From Echinicola vietnamensis DSM 17526 (GTDB taxonomy: Bacteria > Bacteroidota > Bacteroidia > Cytophagales > Cyclobacteriaceae), in assembly GCF_000325705.1 (NCBI RefSeq), contig NC_019904.1:2730001-2794000 (forward strand): a stretch of DNA of 64,000 nucleotides, written 5' to 3'. Made by a program: the position numbers and the translations under genes. Each line of letters begins with the position of its first letter. The first letter of the stretch is position 1. Below, piece after piece: positions 43,348 through 51,459 of this stretch. The notes under the pieces are model-generated. The model was given only the letters and a program-made list of their open reading frames with translations, was not told the origin of the DNA and ran no database searches.

Positions 43348-44244
43348 TTAAAACAGGGCTATTTGGTTAGTTTGGACTGTTTGGTATTTGATTGCGGGCT
43401 TTTTAGGGAAAAATGAGTAGGCAATGAGTCCTGAAATCATGTTGGTGATGAAATTTCCAAAAGAGCGGTGCCTGGAATGTTCGATCTGACACATGTTTTT
43501 CAATTCATCATTTACCGTTTCAATAACAGATCGTTTTCTGAGCATGATTTTGTCCTTCATTTCCATAAGGACATTCTTCATATTATTCCTAATATTGGCA
43601 ATTAGGTGAAGCCCGTCTGAAAACAACAATTCGGTCAAATCCTTTGAAACATAGCCTTTGTCCGCATATAATTTCCCCTTTAGGTTATTTACGAAACTTT
43701 TGTTCCTAAGCGGCTCCCTGTCATCAACATTGGCCTGGGTGACCACAAAGTTTAACAGCTCCCCTTTGTCATTGATGACCAGGTGGAGCTTGAAGCCGAA
43801 GAAATATCCCATGGTGGATTTGCCCACCTGGGCAATATCTTTGAAAACCTTGTTCCTTTTTATCCTTTTGTTTTTGCATACCCTGATCGGAGTTGAGTCG
43901 ATAAACGCAATACCTGTCCCCTCTCCTAAACAACAGGTTTTCAGGAATATAGTCATCGGAAGGGTGGCGGATTGCATCAGTTCAACAAACCTGTTGTAGG
44001 AAACGGTCTGGGGGAAAAGGTGTTTTTTATGGACTTTGATAAAATAGAGATAAAAGTGTTTCATGTTTCGGAATCCCCCGGTATGGAACATCACCATAAT
44101 GGTAATGACTTCGCTCAGGCTCATTCTGGGCCTTCTCTTGGGCCTGTTTCCAAGAATATGTTTTTCAGTGGATTTTTCAAATTGGATGCAGAATTCATCG
44201 ATAAGATAGAAAATTTCGGTAATTTTGGAGTCAGTTAAGGTCAT
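43348..44244 (-). CDS. IS982 family transposase
   Basis: A 298-residue DDE transposase, uninterrupted. The catalytic residues are Asp in GIAFIDSTPIRVCKNKRI, Asp in GKLYADKGYVS and Glu in SVIETVNDELKNMCQIEHSRHRS, the IS982 arrangement. The N-terminal part carries LSEVITIMVMFHTGGFRN. Its stop codon lies next to the left inverted repeat and its start about 220 bases from the right end. No frameshift signal is needed for expression. Confidence 0.95.
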   Translation of the reverse strand: MTLTDSKITEIFYLIDEFCIQFEKSTEKHILGNRPKRRPRMSLSEVITIMVMFHTGGFRNMKHFYLYFIKVHKKHLFPQTVSYNRFVELMQSATLPMTIFLKTCCLGEGTGIAFIDSTPIRVCKNKRIKRNKVFKDIAQVGKSTMGYFFGFKLHLVINDKGELLNFVVTQANVDDREPLRNKSFVNNLKGKLYADKGYVSKDLTELLFSDGLHLIANIRNNMKNVLMEMKDKIMLRKRSVIETVNDELKNMCQIEHSRHRSFGNFITNMISGLIAYSFFPKKPAIKYQTVQTNQIALF

Positions 44245-44450
44245 GTTTTAGTAGTTAATGTATTGAACTTCAACACTTTAATATAACGAAAAAACATGGC
44301 TTTTTCTATGTTTCTAATTATAGTTTTTAATTAAATACATAGAAAATATTATCTATATATGTGAATTTTTTTATAAAATAAATTTTAACATTAATTTTTG
44401 TGTTATTCTTGCTTGAACGTTTCTTGGCGGACAATTTATGGGGAATTATT

Positions 44451-44464
44451 AATCGAACTCAGGT
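44451..44464 (-). repeat. Right inverted repeat of the IS982-type element
   Basis: AATCGAACTCAGGT, the inverted partner of 43334-43347, followed at once by the TAGTA target duplication. Confidence 0.9.
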
Positions 44465-44770
44465 TAGTAGGGAAGGAATAGTTTGATTTAAACACATCTA
44501 GTGCAGTAAGAAAGTAGTTCTTTCATGATTTTAATTTTAGATAAAACAAAGTTGATTAACAGTTAAAAAAGCCTAAAAAAGAAAACTCCTTTTAGCTTTA
44601 AAATTCTCAGTTCAAAAGGTTTCGGCACCTTGCACTCGTTTTTGAGCTCAAATGGTACGTGGCAAGTATAAAAAAAAGAATAAACCCCCAAAATTATCAT
44701 TAATAAATGGAATACTACTGTTTGTGTTGTTTTGAGTATCCTTTGTTGTAGGTTTTTATGGGAGGTAGGT
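44465..44770 (-). other. AT-rich gene-free spacer between the IS and cydB
   Basis: About 306 bases without a credible gene. Before the IS arrived it was contiguous with the leader of the barrel gene at 42679-43314, so it may contain that gene's old promoter. A weak hairpin AAAGCCTAAAA / TTTTAGCTTT (44568-44599) followed by T on the minus strand could terminate cydAB. Nothing else stands out. Confidence 0.4.
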
Positions 44771-45796
44771 TTATTGTTTTAGTGGTTTTTTTACTGAGAT
44801 AGGTTGTTTTTGAAAGCTGTAAATCAAATAAAATAGTGCGGGAAGAATAAACAGGCTTCCGATCAGCAGGGCCATGCCCAGTGCGAATATAGTACTTTCA
44901 CCTGCTGCTGCATTTTCCAGACTGATCGTGCTGTTCTGAAGCACAATAAAATCAGGATGTTGGCTGGCCATCAGCGTAATCAGGATCATGGTGATCTGAA
45001 ATCCCACCAAGACCCGAGGCCAGTATACTTTTTTCTTTTTCAATAGCAACCATGTCACAGGCAGGGACAAGGTCGCTAAGACCAATGCCGCTAAACCGAC
45101 GGGGTGGTTGATCAGTTCAGTGAAAAGCGGGATACCTTCCCATTCACCGACCAAAAACACCAAGCCTCCTGTGATGACGGTTAAGATGTTCATGCGGAAA
45201 GCTTTCTGACGGAAAAGATCCCTGTCTTCGTTATTATTGGCTTCCCCAATCAGGTAAACGGCTGCAAGAAAACCGCAGATTACGACGGTAAAGACTCCTA
45301 CAGACAGTGGAAACCAACCCAGCCAAGGGCTTAGGTAAGCCGAAACAAAATCGGTGGCTTCAGGATTTATGCGTCCAGAAATCGCGGTGCCCGCCAATAT
45401 GCCGAGGAAAAATGGGGTCATAAAAGAAGAATAGACGAAAATCAGGTTGTAGACTTTTTGGAAGTGGTCTTTTACCGCATCATAATGCCGAAAAATAAAG
45501 GCAGTTCCACGTGCGATGATCCCAATCAAAAGCAAAGAAAGGGGGATGTGGAGGTATACCGAGGCCAAGGTGTAAATTTCAGGAAAACCCACAAATAAAA
45601 TAACGATCGTAATGATCAGCCACATGTGGTTCGCTTCCCAGATGGGACCAATGGCCTGATATGTAAGGAGTCGGGTTCGTTCCTTTAATGATCGCCCCGA
45701 AAAAAGTTCGATGATTCCCGCTCCAAAGTCCGCCCCGCCAAAAAGGAGGTAAAATAATAACGACAGGTATAGAAAAGCGATGACTACATACAGCAT
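44771..45796 (-). CDS. cydB: Cytochrome bd ubiquinol/menaquinol oxidase subunit II
   Basis: Inner-membrane subunit of the high-affinity bd-type terminal oxidase, 341 residues with about eight to nine transmembrane helices. It has the family pattern LFGGADFGAGIIELFSGR near the N-terminus and GPIWEANHMWLIITIVILFVGFP. The gene begins 3 bases after cydA. Menaquinol, made with the men genes nearby, is the expected electron donor. Confidence 0.95.
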   Translation of the reverse strand: MLYVVIAFLYLSLLFYLLFGGADFGAGIIELFSGRSLKERTRLLTYQAIGPIWEANHMWLIITIVILFVGFPEIYTLASVYLHIPLSLLLIGIIARGTAFIFRHYDAVKDHFQKVYNLIFVYSSFMTPFFLGILAGTAISGRINPEATDFVSAYLSPWLGWFPLSVGVFTVVICGFLAAVYLIGEANNNEDRDLFRQKAFRMNILTVITGGLVFLVGEWEGIPLFTELINHPVGLAALVLATLSLPVTWLLLKKKKVYWPRVLVGFQITMILITLMASQHPDFIVLQNSTISLENAAAGESTIFALGMALLIGSLFILPALFYLIYSFQKQPISVKKPLKQ

Positions 45797-45799
45797 ATT

Positions 45800-47125
45800 T
45801 CAGGTGTTTGAGGGTAATGATAAATCAGGATTTTGATCAAGGTTCTTGATTTGTCTTACCAATAATAGCGAGACAATCCCTGCCAGGGAAAGGTAGATGA
45901 CGGCGTATAAAATAAAGGAATAGACGATTCCCGGCATGGGTGTGACAGCCTCCTTGGTTTTCATGATGCCATAGAGGATCCACGGCTGCCTTCCCACTTC
46001 AGTGACAAACCAGCCTGCTTCCACAGCAATGAAGCCTAACGGCGTGAGCAAAGCGATCAGACCCAAAAATCTTTTTGAATAAATGAACCGTTTGTTTTTC
46101 CAAAGCCCTAAGAGCCAAACGATACCGGTAAGCATCAGCAGCATGCCACAGCCGACCATGATCTGAAAGGCAAAGTGTGTTACGGTGACCGGGGGATGTT
46201 CGTCTTTGGGGATTTGGTCCAAGCCAGTGACTGATGCATTAAAATCACCATGGGCCAAAAAACTCAAGGCTCCGGGGAGTTTAATGGCGTAATTGACCGT
46301 TTGGTTTTCTTCATCAGGAATGCCACCAATGATCAGCGGTGCGGATGTTTCCGTCTTGAAGTGGGCTTCCATTGCCGCCAGTTTGGCGGGTTGGCGCACT
46401 GCCACGTCTTTTGCGGAGAGATCGCCGCTGATCGGCTGAAGAATGGCGGCTACAGCACCGATGGTCAAAGAAATTTTTAGCGCAGCTTTATGGATAGGAC
46501 TGTTTTTGCCTTTGGTAAGCATCCAAGCATGGATCCCGGCCACTGCAAAACAAGTGGCCACGAAAGCTGCCAAGATCATGTGAAGGGCTTGGGTAAACCA
46601 CGCGTCGTTGAACATGGCCGCCATGGGGTCGATATTGAGGTATTCACCATTCACGTAATCGAAGCCAGCAGGGGAGTTCATCCAGGCATTGGCCGCTACG
46701 ACCAAAATCCCAGAAGCCAAGCCGCTGATCCCCACTACCACTCCGGTGAACCAATGGAACCAAGGATTGAATTTTTCCCAACCATAAAGGAAAAAGCCCA
46801 AGGCAATGGCTTCGATAAAGAAGGCGGTCCCTTCGAGGGAAAATGGCATCCCGAAAATCGGTCCGGCATGCTTCATGAATTCCGGCCAAAGCAATCCCAA
46901 CTCAAAGGAAAGCATCGTCCCGGATACGGCGCCTGTCACAAAGAAGATCGCTACTCCCTTGCTCCAGGCTTTGGTGAGGACTTTGTATTTTTCCTTTCCG
47001 GACCTTAAAAATTTATAATGGGAAATAGCCATCAAAAACGGCATGATCATGCCAATACAGGCAAAGATGATGTGAAATCCCAATGAGAGTGCCATTTGCG
47101 ACCTCGCGGCCATAAGATCATCCAT
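45800..47125 (-). CDS. cydA: Cytochrome bd oxidase subunit I
   Basis: Haem-bearing subunit of the bd oxidase, 441 residues. The N-terminal LGFHIIFACIGMIMP holds a haem-ligand histidine (His18), and EVGRQPWILYGIMKT is the conserved GRQPW quinol-oxidase motif. The Q-loop region is short, as in the cyanide-insensitive CydA branch. It is the first gene of the cydAB operon, with cydB 3 bases downstream. Confidence 0.95.
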   Translation of the reverse strand: MDDLMAARSQMALSLGFHIIFACIGMIMPFLMAISHYKFLRSGKEKYKVLTKAWSKGVAIFFVTGAVSGTMLSFELGLLWPEFMKHAGPIFGMPFSLEGTAFFIEAIALGFFLYGWEKFNPWFHWFTGVVVGISGLASGILVVAANAWMNSPAGFDYVNGEYLNIDPMAAMFNDAWFTQALHMILAAFVATCFAVAGIHAWMLTKGKNSPIHKAALKISLTIGAVAAILQPISGDLSAKDVAVRQPAKLAAMEAHFKTETSAPLIIGGIPDEENQTVNYAIKLPGALSFLAHGDFNASVTGLDQIPKDEHPPVTVTHFAFQIMVGCGMLLMLTGIVWLLGLWKNKRFIYSKRFLGLIALLTPLGFIAVEAGWFVTEVGRQPWILYGIMKTKEAVTPMPGIVYSFILYAVIYLSLAGIVSLLLVRQIKNLDQNPDLSLPSNT

Positions 47126-47246
47126 ATGCGAATAGGTTAAAAATTGTTAAAACCCTGCCTTTACTTACGCGATTAGCTGATTTAAGTTTGCTCAGATAAG
47201 ATAATGAATCAATATTTAAATATGACTTTTAACCTGTTTTTTTATG

Positions 47247-48335
47247 TCAAATGATTTTATTTAAAGCCTGGTTTAAGTTGGCCTTTCGTTTGATTTTGCC
47301 AGAAGGGGTTTCTATAAAATTATCTAAAAAGTAAAGGTTTTTTGGGCGTTCGTATTTTGAGACTTTTGCCGCAATTTCAGATTTGATTTGCTCTTCTTTG
47401 GAGGCTGAAATACGAGCAGATTCCACAATCAAGACCACCTCTTCCCCCCATTTTTCATGAGGAGCCCCTGCGATAAAATAGCGTTTTCCGGGCAAGTGGA
47501 TGGCCATGATGGGATGGATAGCTATCTCCAGCTGTTCCGGTTGGATCTTGATGCCGCCGGAATTGATGGTAAAATCAGCCCGTCCTTGCCAAATGAACCT
47601 ATTGGGCTGAGGCAAGGAAACGATATCCGTGGTGGTGAGTACCGCATCGGCCATAGGGGCATCGATCACCAGTCGGGCATCCGGAGTGGTAGAAATCACC
47701 ACACCGGGAAGCGTTTGATAGTTTAGGGGAGGGTTTCCGGTGATTTTGGCGAGGGCTATATGCGAGACGGTTTCCGTCATACCATAGGTTTGATAGGTGT
47801 TACAGGCCAGCAGCGCGACTTCCCTTTGAAGGTTTTGGGCTAGTGGAGCTCCACCGATGATCAGTTGTCGGATATGGTTTAGTTTTTCCTTTTCGATGGG
47901 ATGGTTGATGCAGTTTTCCACTTGTGCAGGCACCATTGCGGCAAAATCAAAGGTCACCGATTGGTCAAAATTGGCCAAAGGTGTTCCCGAAGGTTCCTCC
48001 AAATAAATGGTGCTGTTCCATTCCATACCTCTGACGAGCATCATTTTGCCTGCGATCAAGCGGGTGTTTAGACAGCAGAGCAAATTGGCTTCTTCTGGAA
48101 TGTTAAAAAACTGCCCGGTAGCTGCTGCGCTAAATTCCATTTGCTGCCGCTTGACATTGATCTTTTTGGGATTACCCGTGGATCCAGAGGTTTGCAGCTG
48201 AAAGTGCTCCTCCCCGTTGAGCCATGCTTGGCAGAAAGCCAAGGATTGTTCGATATAGGCACTTTCATTTGGCCAATTTCCTTTTTTGATTGCCTCGAAG
48301 CTGACGGCAGACGTTCCAATGATGATTTTGCCCAT
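47247..48335 (-). CDS. menE: o-Succinylbenzoate-CoA ligase (AMP-forming)
   Basis: Activates o-succinylbenzoate for menaquinone synthesis. The 362 residues form a compact acyl-CoA synthetase with LQTSGSTGNPKKI (P-loop), YQTYGMTETVSHIAL, WQGRADFTINSGGIKI and the C-terminal lysine in TPSGKIKRK. It is shorter than typical MenE (about 450-490), lacking part of the N-terminal subdomain, as in other Bacteroidota MenE. Divergent from menB. Confidence 0.88.
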   Translation of the reverse strand: MGKIIIGTSAVSFEAIKKGNWPNESAYIEQSLAFCQAWLNGEEHFQLQTSGSTGNPKKINVKRQQMEFSAAATGQFFNIPEEANLLCCLNTRLIAGKMMLVRGMEWNSTIYLEEPSGTPLANFDQSVTFDFAAMVPAQVENCINHPIEKEKLNHIRQLIIGGAPLAQNLQREVALLACNTYQTYGMTETVSHIALAKITGNPPLNYQTLPGVVISTTPDARLVIDAPMADAVLTTTDIVSLPQPNRFIWQGRADFTINSGGIKIQPEQLEIAIHPIMAIHLPGKRYFIAGAPHEKWGEEVVLIVESARISASKEEQIKSEIAAKVSKYERPKNLYFLDNFIETPSGKIKRKANLNQALNKII

Positions 48336-48561
48336 GAGCCTTACTGAAGTTTATGCAAAAGTAATCAAATATTGCAGGACTCTCCATAGCCATCATGGTC
48401 TTCCTAAAGCGGAAGTCCAATGGATGTGTTACATCAGCGGTTTTATCAGCAATAAGGAGGCAAGTACACCAAGAGTTGTTTTATCCGTTTTTTATATGCT
48501 TAATCGCTCAGTTGCTATTATCTTGCATAGATAATTTATGTCGCAATAAATCAATAAAAAT

Positions 48562-49395
48562 ATGGAGTGGAAAGTAGTAAAAGAATTTAAGGACATCACC
48601 TATAAAAAATGCGATGGAGTAGCCAGGATAGCTTTTAACAGGCCTGAAGTAAGGAATGCTTTTCGGCCCCAAACGACCAGTGAGCTTTTTGAGGCATTTG
48701 TGGATGCCCGAGAGGACACGTCCATAGGCGTAGTGCTTTTGTCTGCCGAGGGGCCTTCCCCAAAGGACGGAGTGTATTCTTTTTGCAGCGGTGGCGATCA
48801 AAAGGCCAGGGGACATCAGGGGTACGTGGGCGATGATGGCATGCACCGTTTAAACATCCTAGAGGTGCAGCGATTGATCCGTTTTATGCCAAAAGTGGTC
48901 ATTGCGGTGGTACCCGGATGGGCTGTTGGGGGAGGCCACAGTTTGCATGTGGTCTGTGACTTGACCTTGGCGAGTAAAGAGCATGCTATTTTCAAGCAGA
49001 CGGATGCTGATGTGACCAGTTTTGATGGAGGCTACGGGTCTGCCTATCTGGCCAAAATGGTAGGACAAAAGCGTGCCAGGGAAATATTCTTCCTCGGCAG
49101 AAATTATTCAGCCCAAGAGGCCTATGAGATGGGCATGGTCAATGCTGTCATTCCGCATAATGAGTTGGAGGATACTGCTTATGAATGGGCTCAGGAAATT
49201 CTTGCCAAGTCACCTACTTCCATTAAGATGCTGAAGTTTGCCTTTAACTTAACTGATGATGGAATGGTGGGCCAGCAAGTTTTTGCCGGTGAAGCCACAC
49301 GGTTAACTTATATGACCGAAGAGGCACAAGAGGGAAGAAATGCCTTTTTGGAAAAAAGAAAGCCAAACTTCAAGGACATCAAATGGATACCTTGA
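48562..49395 (+). CDS. menB: 1,4-Dihydroxy-2-naphthoyl-CoA synthase
   Basis: Crotonase-fold enzyme that cyclises o-succinylbenzoyl-CoA to 1,4-dihydroxy-2-naphthoyl-CoA, 277 residues. It shows FNRPEVRNAFRPQT, FCSGGDQKARGHQGYVGDDG, VVPGWAVGGGHSLHVVCDLTLAS and DADVTSFDGGYGSAYLAK, all specific to MenB. The C-terminal NAFLEKRKPNFKDIKWIP is also family-typical. It stands alone on the plus strand, facing away from menE. Confidence 0.96.
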   Translation: MEWKVVKEFKDITYKKCDGVARIAFNRPEVRNAFRPQTTSELFEAFVDAREDTSIGVVLLSAEGPSPKDGVYSFCSGGDQKARGHQGYVGDDGMHRLNILEVQRLIRFMPKVVIAVVPGWAVGGGHSLHVVCDLTLASKEHAIFKQTDADVTSFDGGYGSAYLAKMVGQKRAREIFFLGRNYSAQEAYEMGMVNAVIPHNELEDTAYEWAQEILAKSPTSIKMLKFAFNLTDDGMVGQQVFAGEATRLTYMTEEAQEGRNAFLEKRKPNFKDIKWIP

Positions 49396-49411
49396 GAAAT
49401 TAGCCAAACCT

Positions 49412-49439
49412 TGCTTGCTACCGATCCAGGTAGCAAGCA
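49412..49439 (+). terminator. Hairpin after menB
   Basis: TGCTTGCTACC and GGTAGCAAGCA form a perfect 11-base stem around GATCCA, 17 bases after the menB stop. There is no T-run after it, so it may be a weak terminator or an mRNA-stabilising stem between menB and the serine hydrolase gene. Confidence 0.45.
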
Positions 49440-49465
49440 TACATGTTCCTAAAACCGTTAGCACC

Positions 49466-50758
49466 ATGAAAAGAATTTATATCGCCATAGTTTGTTGGAT
49501 GGCAATGGCCTCAGTAAATGCCCAGACCAAGAGTAGCCAGCATTCTCCCGAGCTATCTGAAGCAGCTCCCCGTAGCGTTGGCATGTCCGATGAGCGCTTG
49601 AAGAAGATCTCCAATATGCTTCAGGAGGAAGTCAGCAAAGGGAATATCCCTGGAGCGGTGGCCCTCATCGCCAAAGATGGAAAAATCGTATATCATGAAG
49701 CTTTTGGGCAGGCTGATAACCAAGCAAGCGAGAAAATGGAAACCAATTCTATTTTCAGAATCGCATCTCAAACCAAAGCCATTACATCCACGGCGGTGAT
49801 GATGTTGTGGGAGGAGGGGAAGTTTCAGCTTGATGATCCGATATCCAAATACATTCCGGAGTTTGAGGATCCGCAAGTTTTAGCTGGTTTTAAGTATGCA
49901 GATACGACCTATACGACGGTTCCAGCGGATAATGAAATCACCATTCGCCATTTGCTCACCCATACTTCAGGACTGGGATATGGTGTGATCGACAGGGATG
50001 AACGCATGAAAATGATTTACCATAAGGCAGGTATAACAGACCTGTTTACTACGAAGCCGATCACCATTGGAGAGAGTGTACGGAAATTGGCCGAACTGCC
50101 TTTGCATTTTACTCCAGGGGAACAATATTCCTACAGTGAGGGGCTGGATGTGCTAGGGTATTTTGTGGAGGTGATTTCGGGACAGCCCTATGATGAATTT
50201 CTAAAGGAACACATTTTCGATCCCTTAGGGATGGAAGACACTTGGTTTTACCTTCCTGAAGATAAGGCGGACAGACTCGTGACCGTTCAGCACAAAATGA
50301 ACGGAGAATGGCAGCCTTATCCCGTGACTTTTTATGATACCGAGTACCCTGTAAAGGGCGCCAAGACCTTCTTTTCTGGAGGTGCGGGCTTAAGCAGTAC
50401 AGCAAAGGATTATGCGACGTTTCTACAAATGTACCTGAATGGTGGCGAGCTCAATGGAGTCAGGCTGTTGAGCCGTACCACGGTACGAAGCATCATGGGC
50501 AACCAAACAGGAGCCCTTTTTGGAGGCGATGGCCAATATTACGGTTTGGCCTTTGGCGTGGTGACTGCTGAGGGAGAAGCTTCTGGAGGCATGGGAAGCG
50601 AAGGGACCTTCGACTGGGGAGGCTATTTCAATACCCAATATTTTGCTGATCCTAAGGAACAAGTTATCGGGGTGCTCATGAAACAAACACAAGAGCCTGT
50701 CGATGATCAAACTGGCTGGAAATTCCGTCAAATGGTAGGGGCAGCCATAGATGATTGA
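49466..50758 (+). CDS. Secreted serine hydrolase of the beta-lactamase/transpeptidase-like family
   Basis: A 430-residue class C beta-lactamase-related protein. The ATG at 49466 gives a good signal peptide (MKRIYIAIVCWMAMASVNAQ); the frame reaches further upstream into menB but without conserved sequence. The nucleophile motif SxxK is Ser101-Gln-Thr-Lys104. The second motif, normally YxN, reads Tyr-Ser-Glu (EQYSYSEGLD). Near the C-terminus WGGYFNTQYFADP takes the place of the KTG region. Many such proteins are esterases or D-amino-peptidases, so resistance should not be assumed. Confidence 0.88.
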   Translation: MKRIYIAIVCWMAMASVNAQTKSSQHSPELSEAAPRSVGMSDERLKKISNMLQEEVSKGNIPGAVALIAKDGKIVYHEAFGQADNQASEKMETNSIFRIASQTKAITSTAVMMLWEEGKFQLDDPISKYIPEFEDPQVLAGFKYADTTYTTVPADNEITIRHLLTHTSGLGYGVIDRDERMKMIYHKAGITDLFTTKPITIGESVRKLAELPLHFTPGEQYSYSEGLDVLGYFVEVISGQPYDEFLKEHIFDPLGMEDTWFYLPEDKADRLVTVQHKMNGEWQPYPVTFYDTEYPVKGAKTFFSGGAGLSSTAKDYATFLQMYLNGGELNGVRLLSRTTVRSIMGNQTGALFGGDGQYYGLAFGVVTAEGEASGGMGSEGTFDWGGYFNTQYFADPKEQVIGVLMKQTQEPVDDQTGWKFRQMVGAAIDD

Positions 50759-50812
50759 TAAAAAAAGGTAACGGATGCAGCCTAAGAGGCCGGGAGGTGT
50801 TTTTGTGCTGAG

Positions 50813-51451
50813 ATGGATTTTTTAGTAAATTTCTATATGGAAAAGGGGGAGAGAAAGAACAAAAAGGTCACTGAGCCGGATGTGGAATATGGTCATTATT
50901 CCTATGCAGACTACCTGACCTGGCAGATGGAAGAGATGGTGGAGTTGATCAAAGGGAAGGTGTTCAAGAAAGCTGCGGCCGCCCCTTCCCGAATTCATCA
51001 GAAGATTTCATATGAATTGGCTTACTTACTGACAGACAATTTAAAAAACCATCATTGTGAGGTATATTCAGCGCCATTTGATGTGCGGCTTCCACAGCAG
51101 TCCAAGGCGGATAAGGATATTTTTACGGTTGTCCAGCCTGATTTGTGCGTGATCTGTGATCGGGAGAAATTAGATAACCGCGGATGTATCGGCGCACCGG
51201 ACTTGGTCGTGGAGATTCTTTCACCGGGCAATAACCGGTTGGAACTCCAGCACAAGTATGAGTTGTATCAGGAAAGCGGCATTAAAGAATATTGGATTAT
51301 TCATCCTGATGAGCAGACCCTGTTGGTTTACACGCTGGTAAAAGGAAAGTATGTTCCTTCACAATTGATGACCAGTGGAATGGTGTTCCGCTCCTCAGCT
51401 GTCGAAGGGGTTGAGTTGGATTTGGAGGATTTCTTTGCCAAGATCAAATGA
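50813..51451 (+). CDS. Uma2 family endonuclease-like protein (DUF820)
   Basis: A 212-residue protein of the PD-(D/E)XK-like Uma2 family. It has YADYLTWQ, MVELIKGKVF, PSRIHQKISYEL, FTVVQPDLCVICD with the catalytic-type Asp, GAPDLVVEILSPGN with Glu, and LQHKYELYQESGIKEYWIIHPDE. The metal-binding D..ExK-like residues are conserved. The biological role of the family is unclear, and many genomes carry scattered copies. An alternative ATG at 50837 would shorten it by 8 residues. Confidence 0.88.
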   Translation: MDFLVNFYMEKGERKNKKVTEPDVEYGHYSYADYLTWQMEEMVELIKGKVFKKAAAAPSRIHQKISYELAYLLTDNLKNHHCEVYSAPFDVRLPQQSKADKDIFTVVQPDLCVICDREKLDNRGCIGAPDLVVEILSPGNNRLELQHKYELYQESGIKEYWIIHPDEQTLLVYTLVKGKYVPSQLMTSGMVFRSSAVEGVELDLEDFFAKIK

Positions 51452-51459
51452 TCCTTGTT

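Larger units (their letters stand above)
43329..44469. mobile_element. Complete IS982-family insertion sequence with target duplication
   Basis: The element spans 43334-44464 (1131 bp). Its left end ACCTGAGTTCGATT (43334-43347) matches the reverse complement of its right end AATCGAACTCAGGT (44451-44464) exactly over 14 bases. Direct repeats TAGTA flank it at 43329-43333 and 44465-44469, the target duplication. It carries one intact transposase gene on the minus strand. Intact ends, an intact gene and a perfect duplication indicate a recent insertion. Confidence 0.93.

Noticed and set aside
49340..49465. N-terminal 42-codon extension of the serine hydrolase into menB
   Set aside because: The extension reads out of frame through the menB 3' end and lacks a signal peptide; the internal ATG at 49466 gives a clean one.
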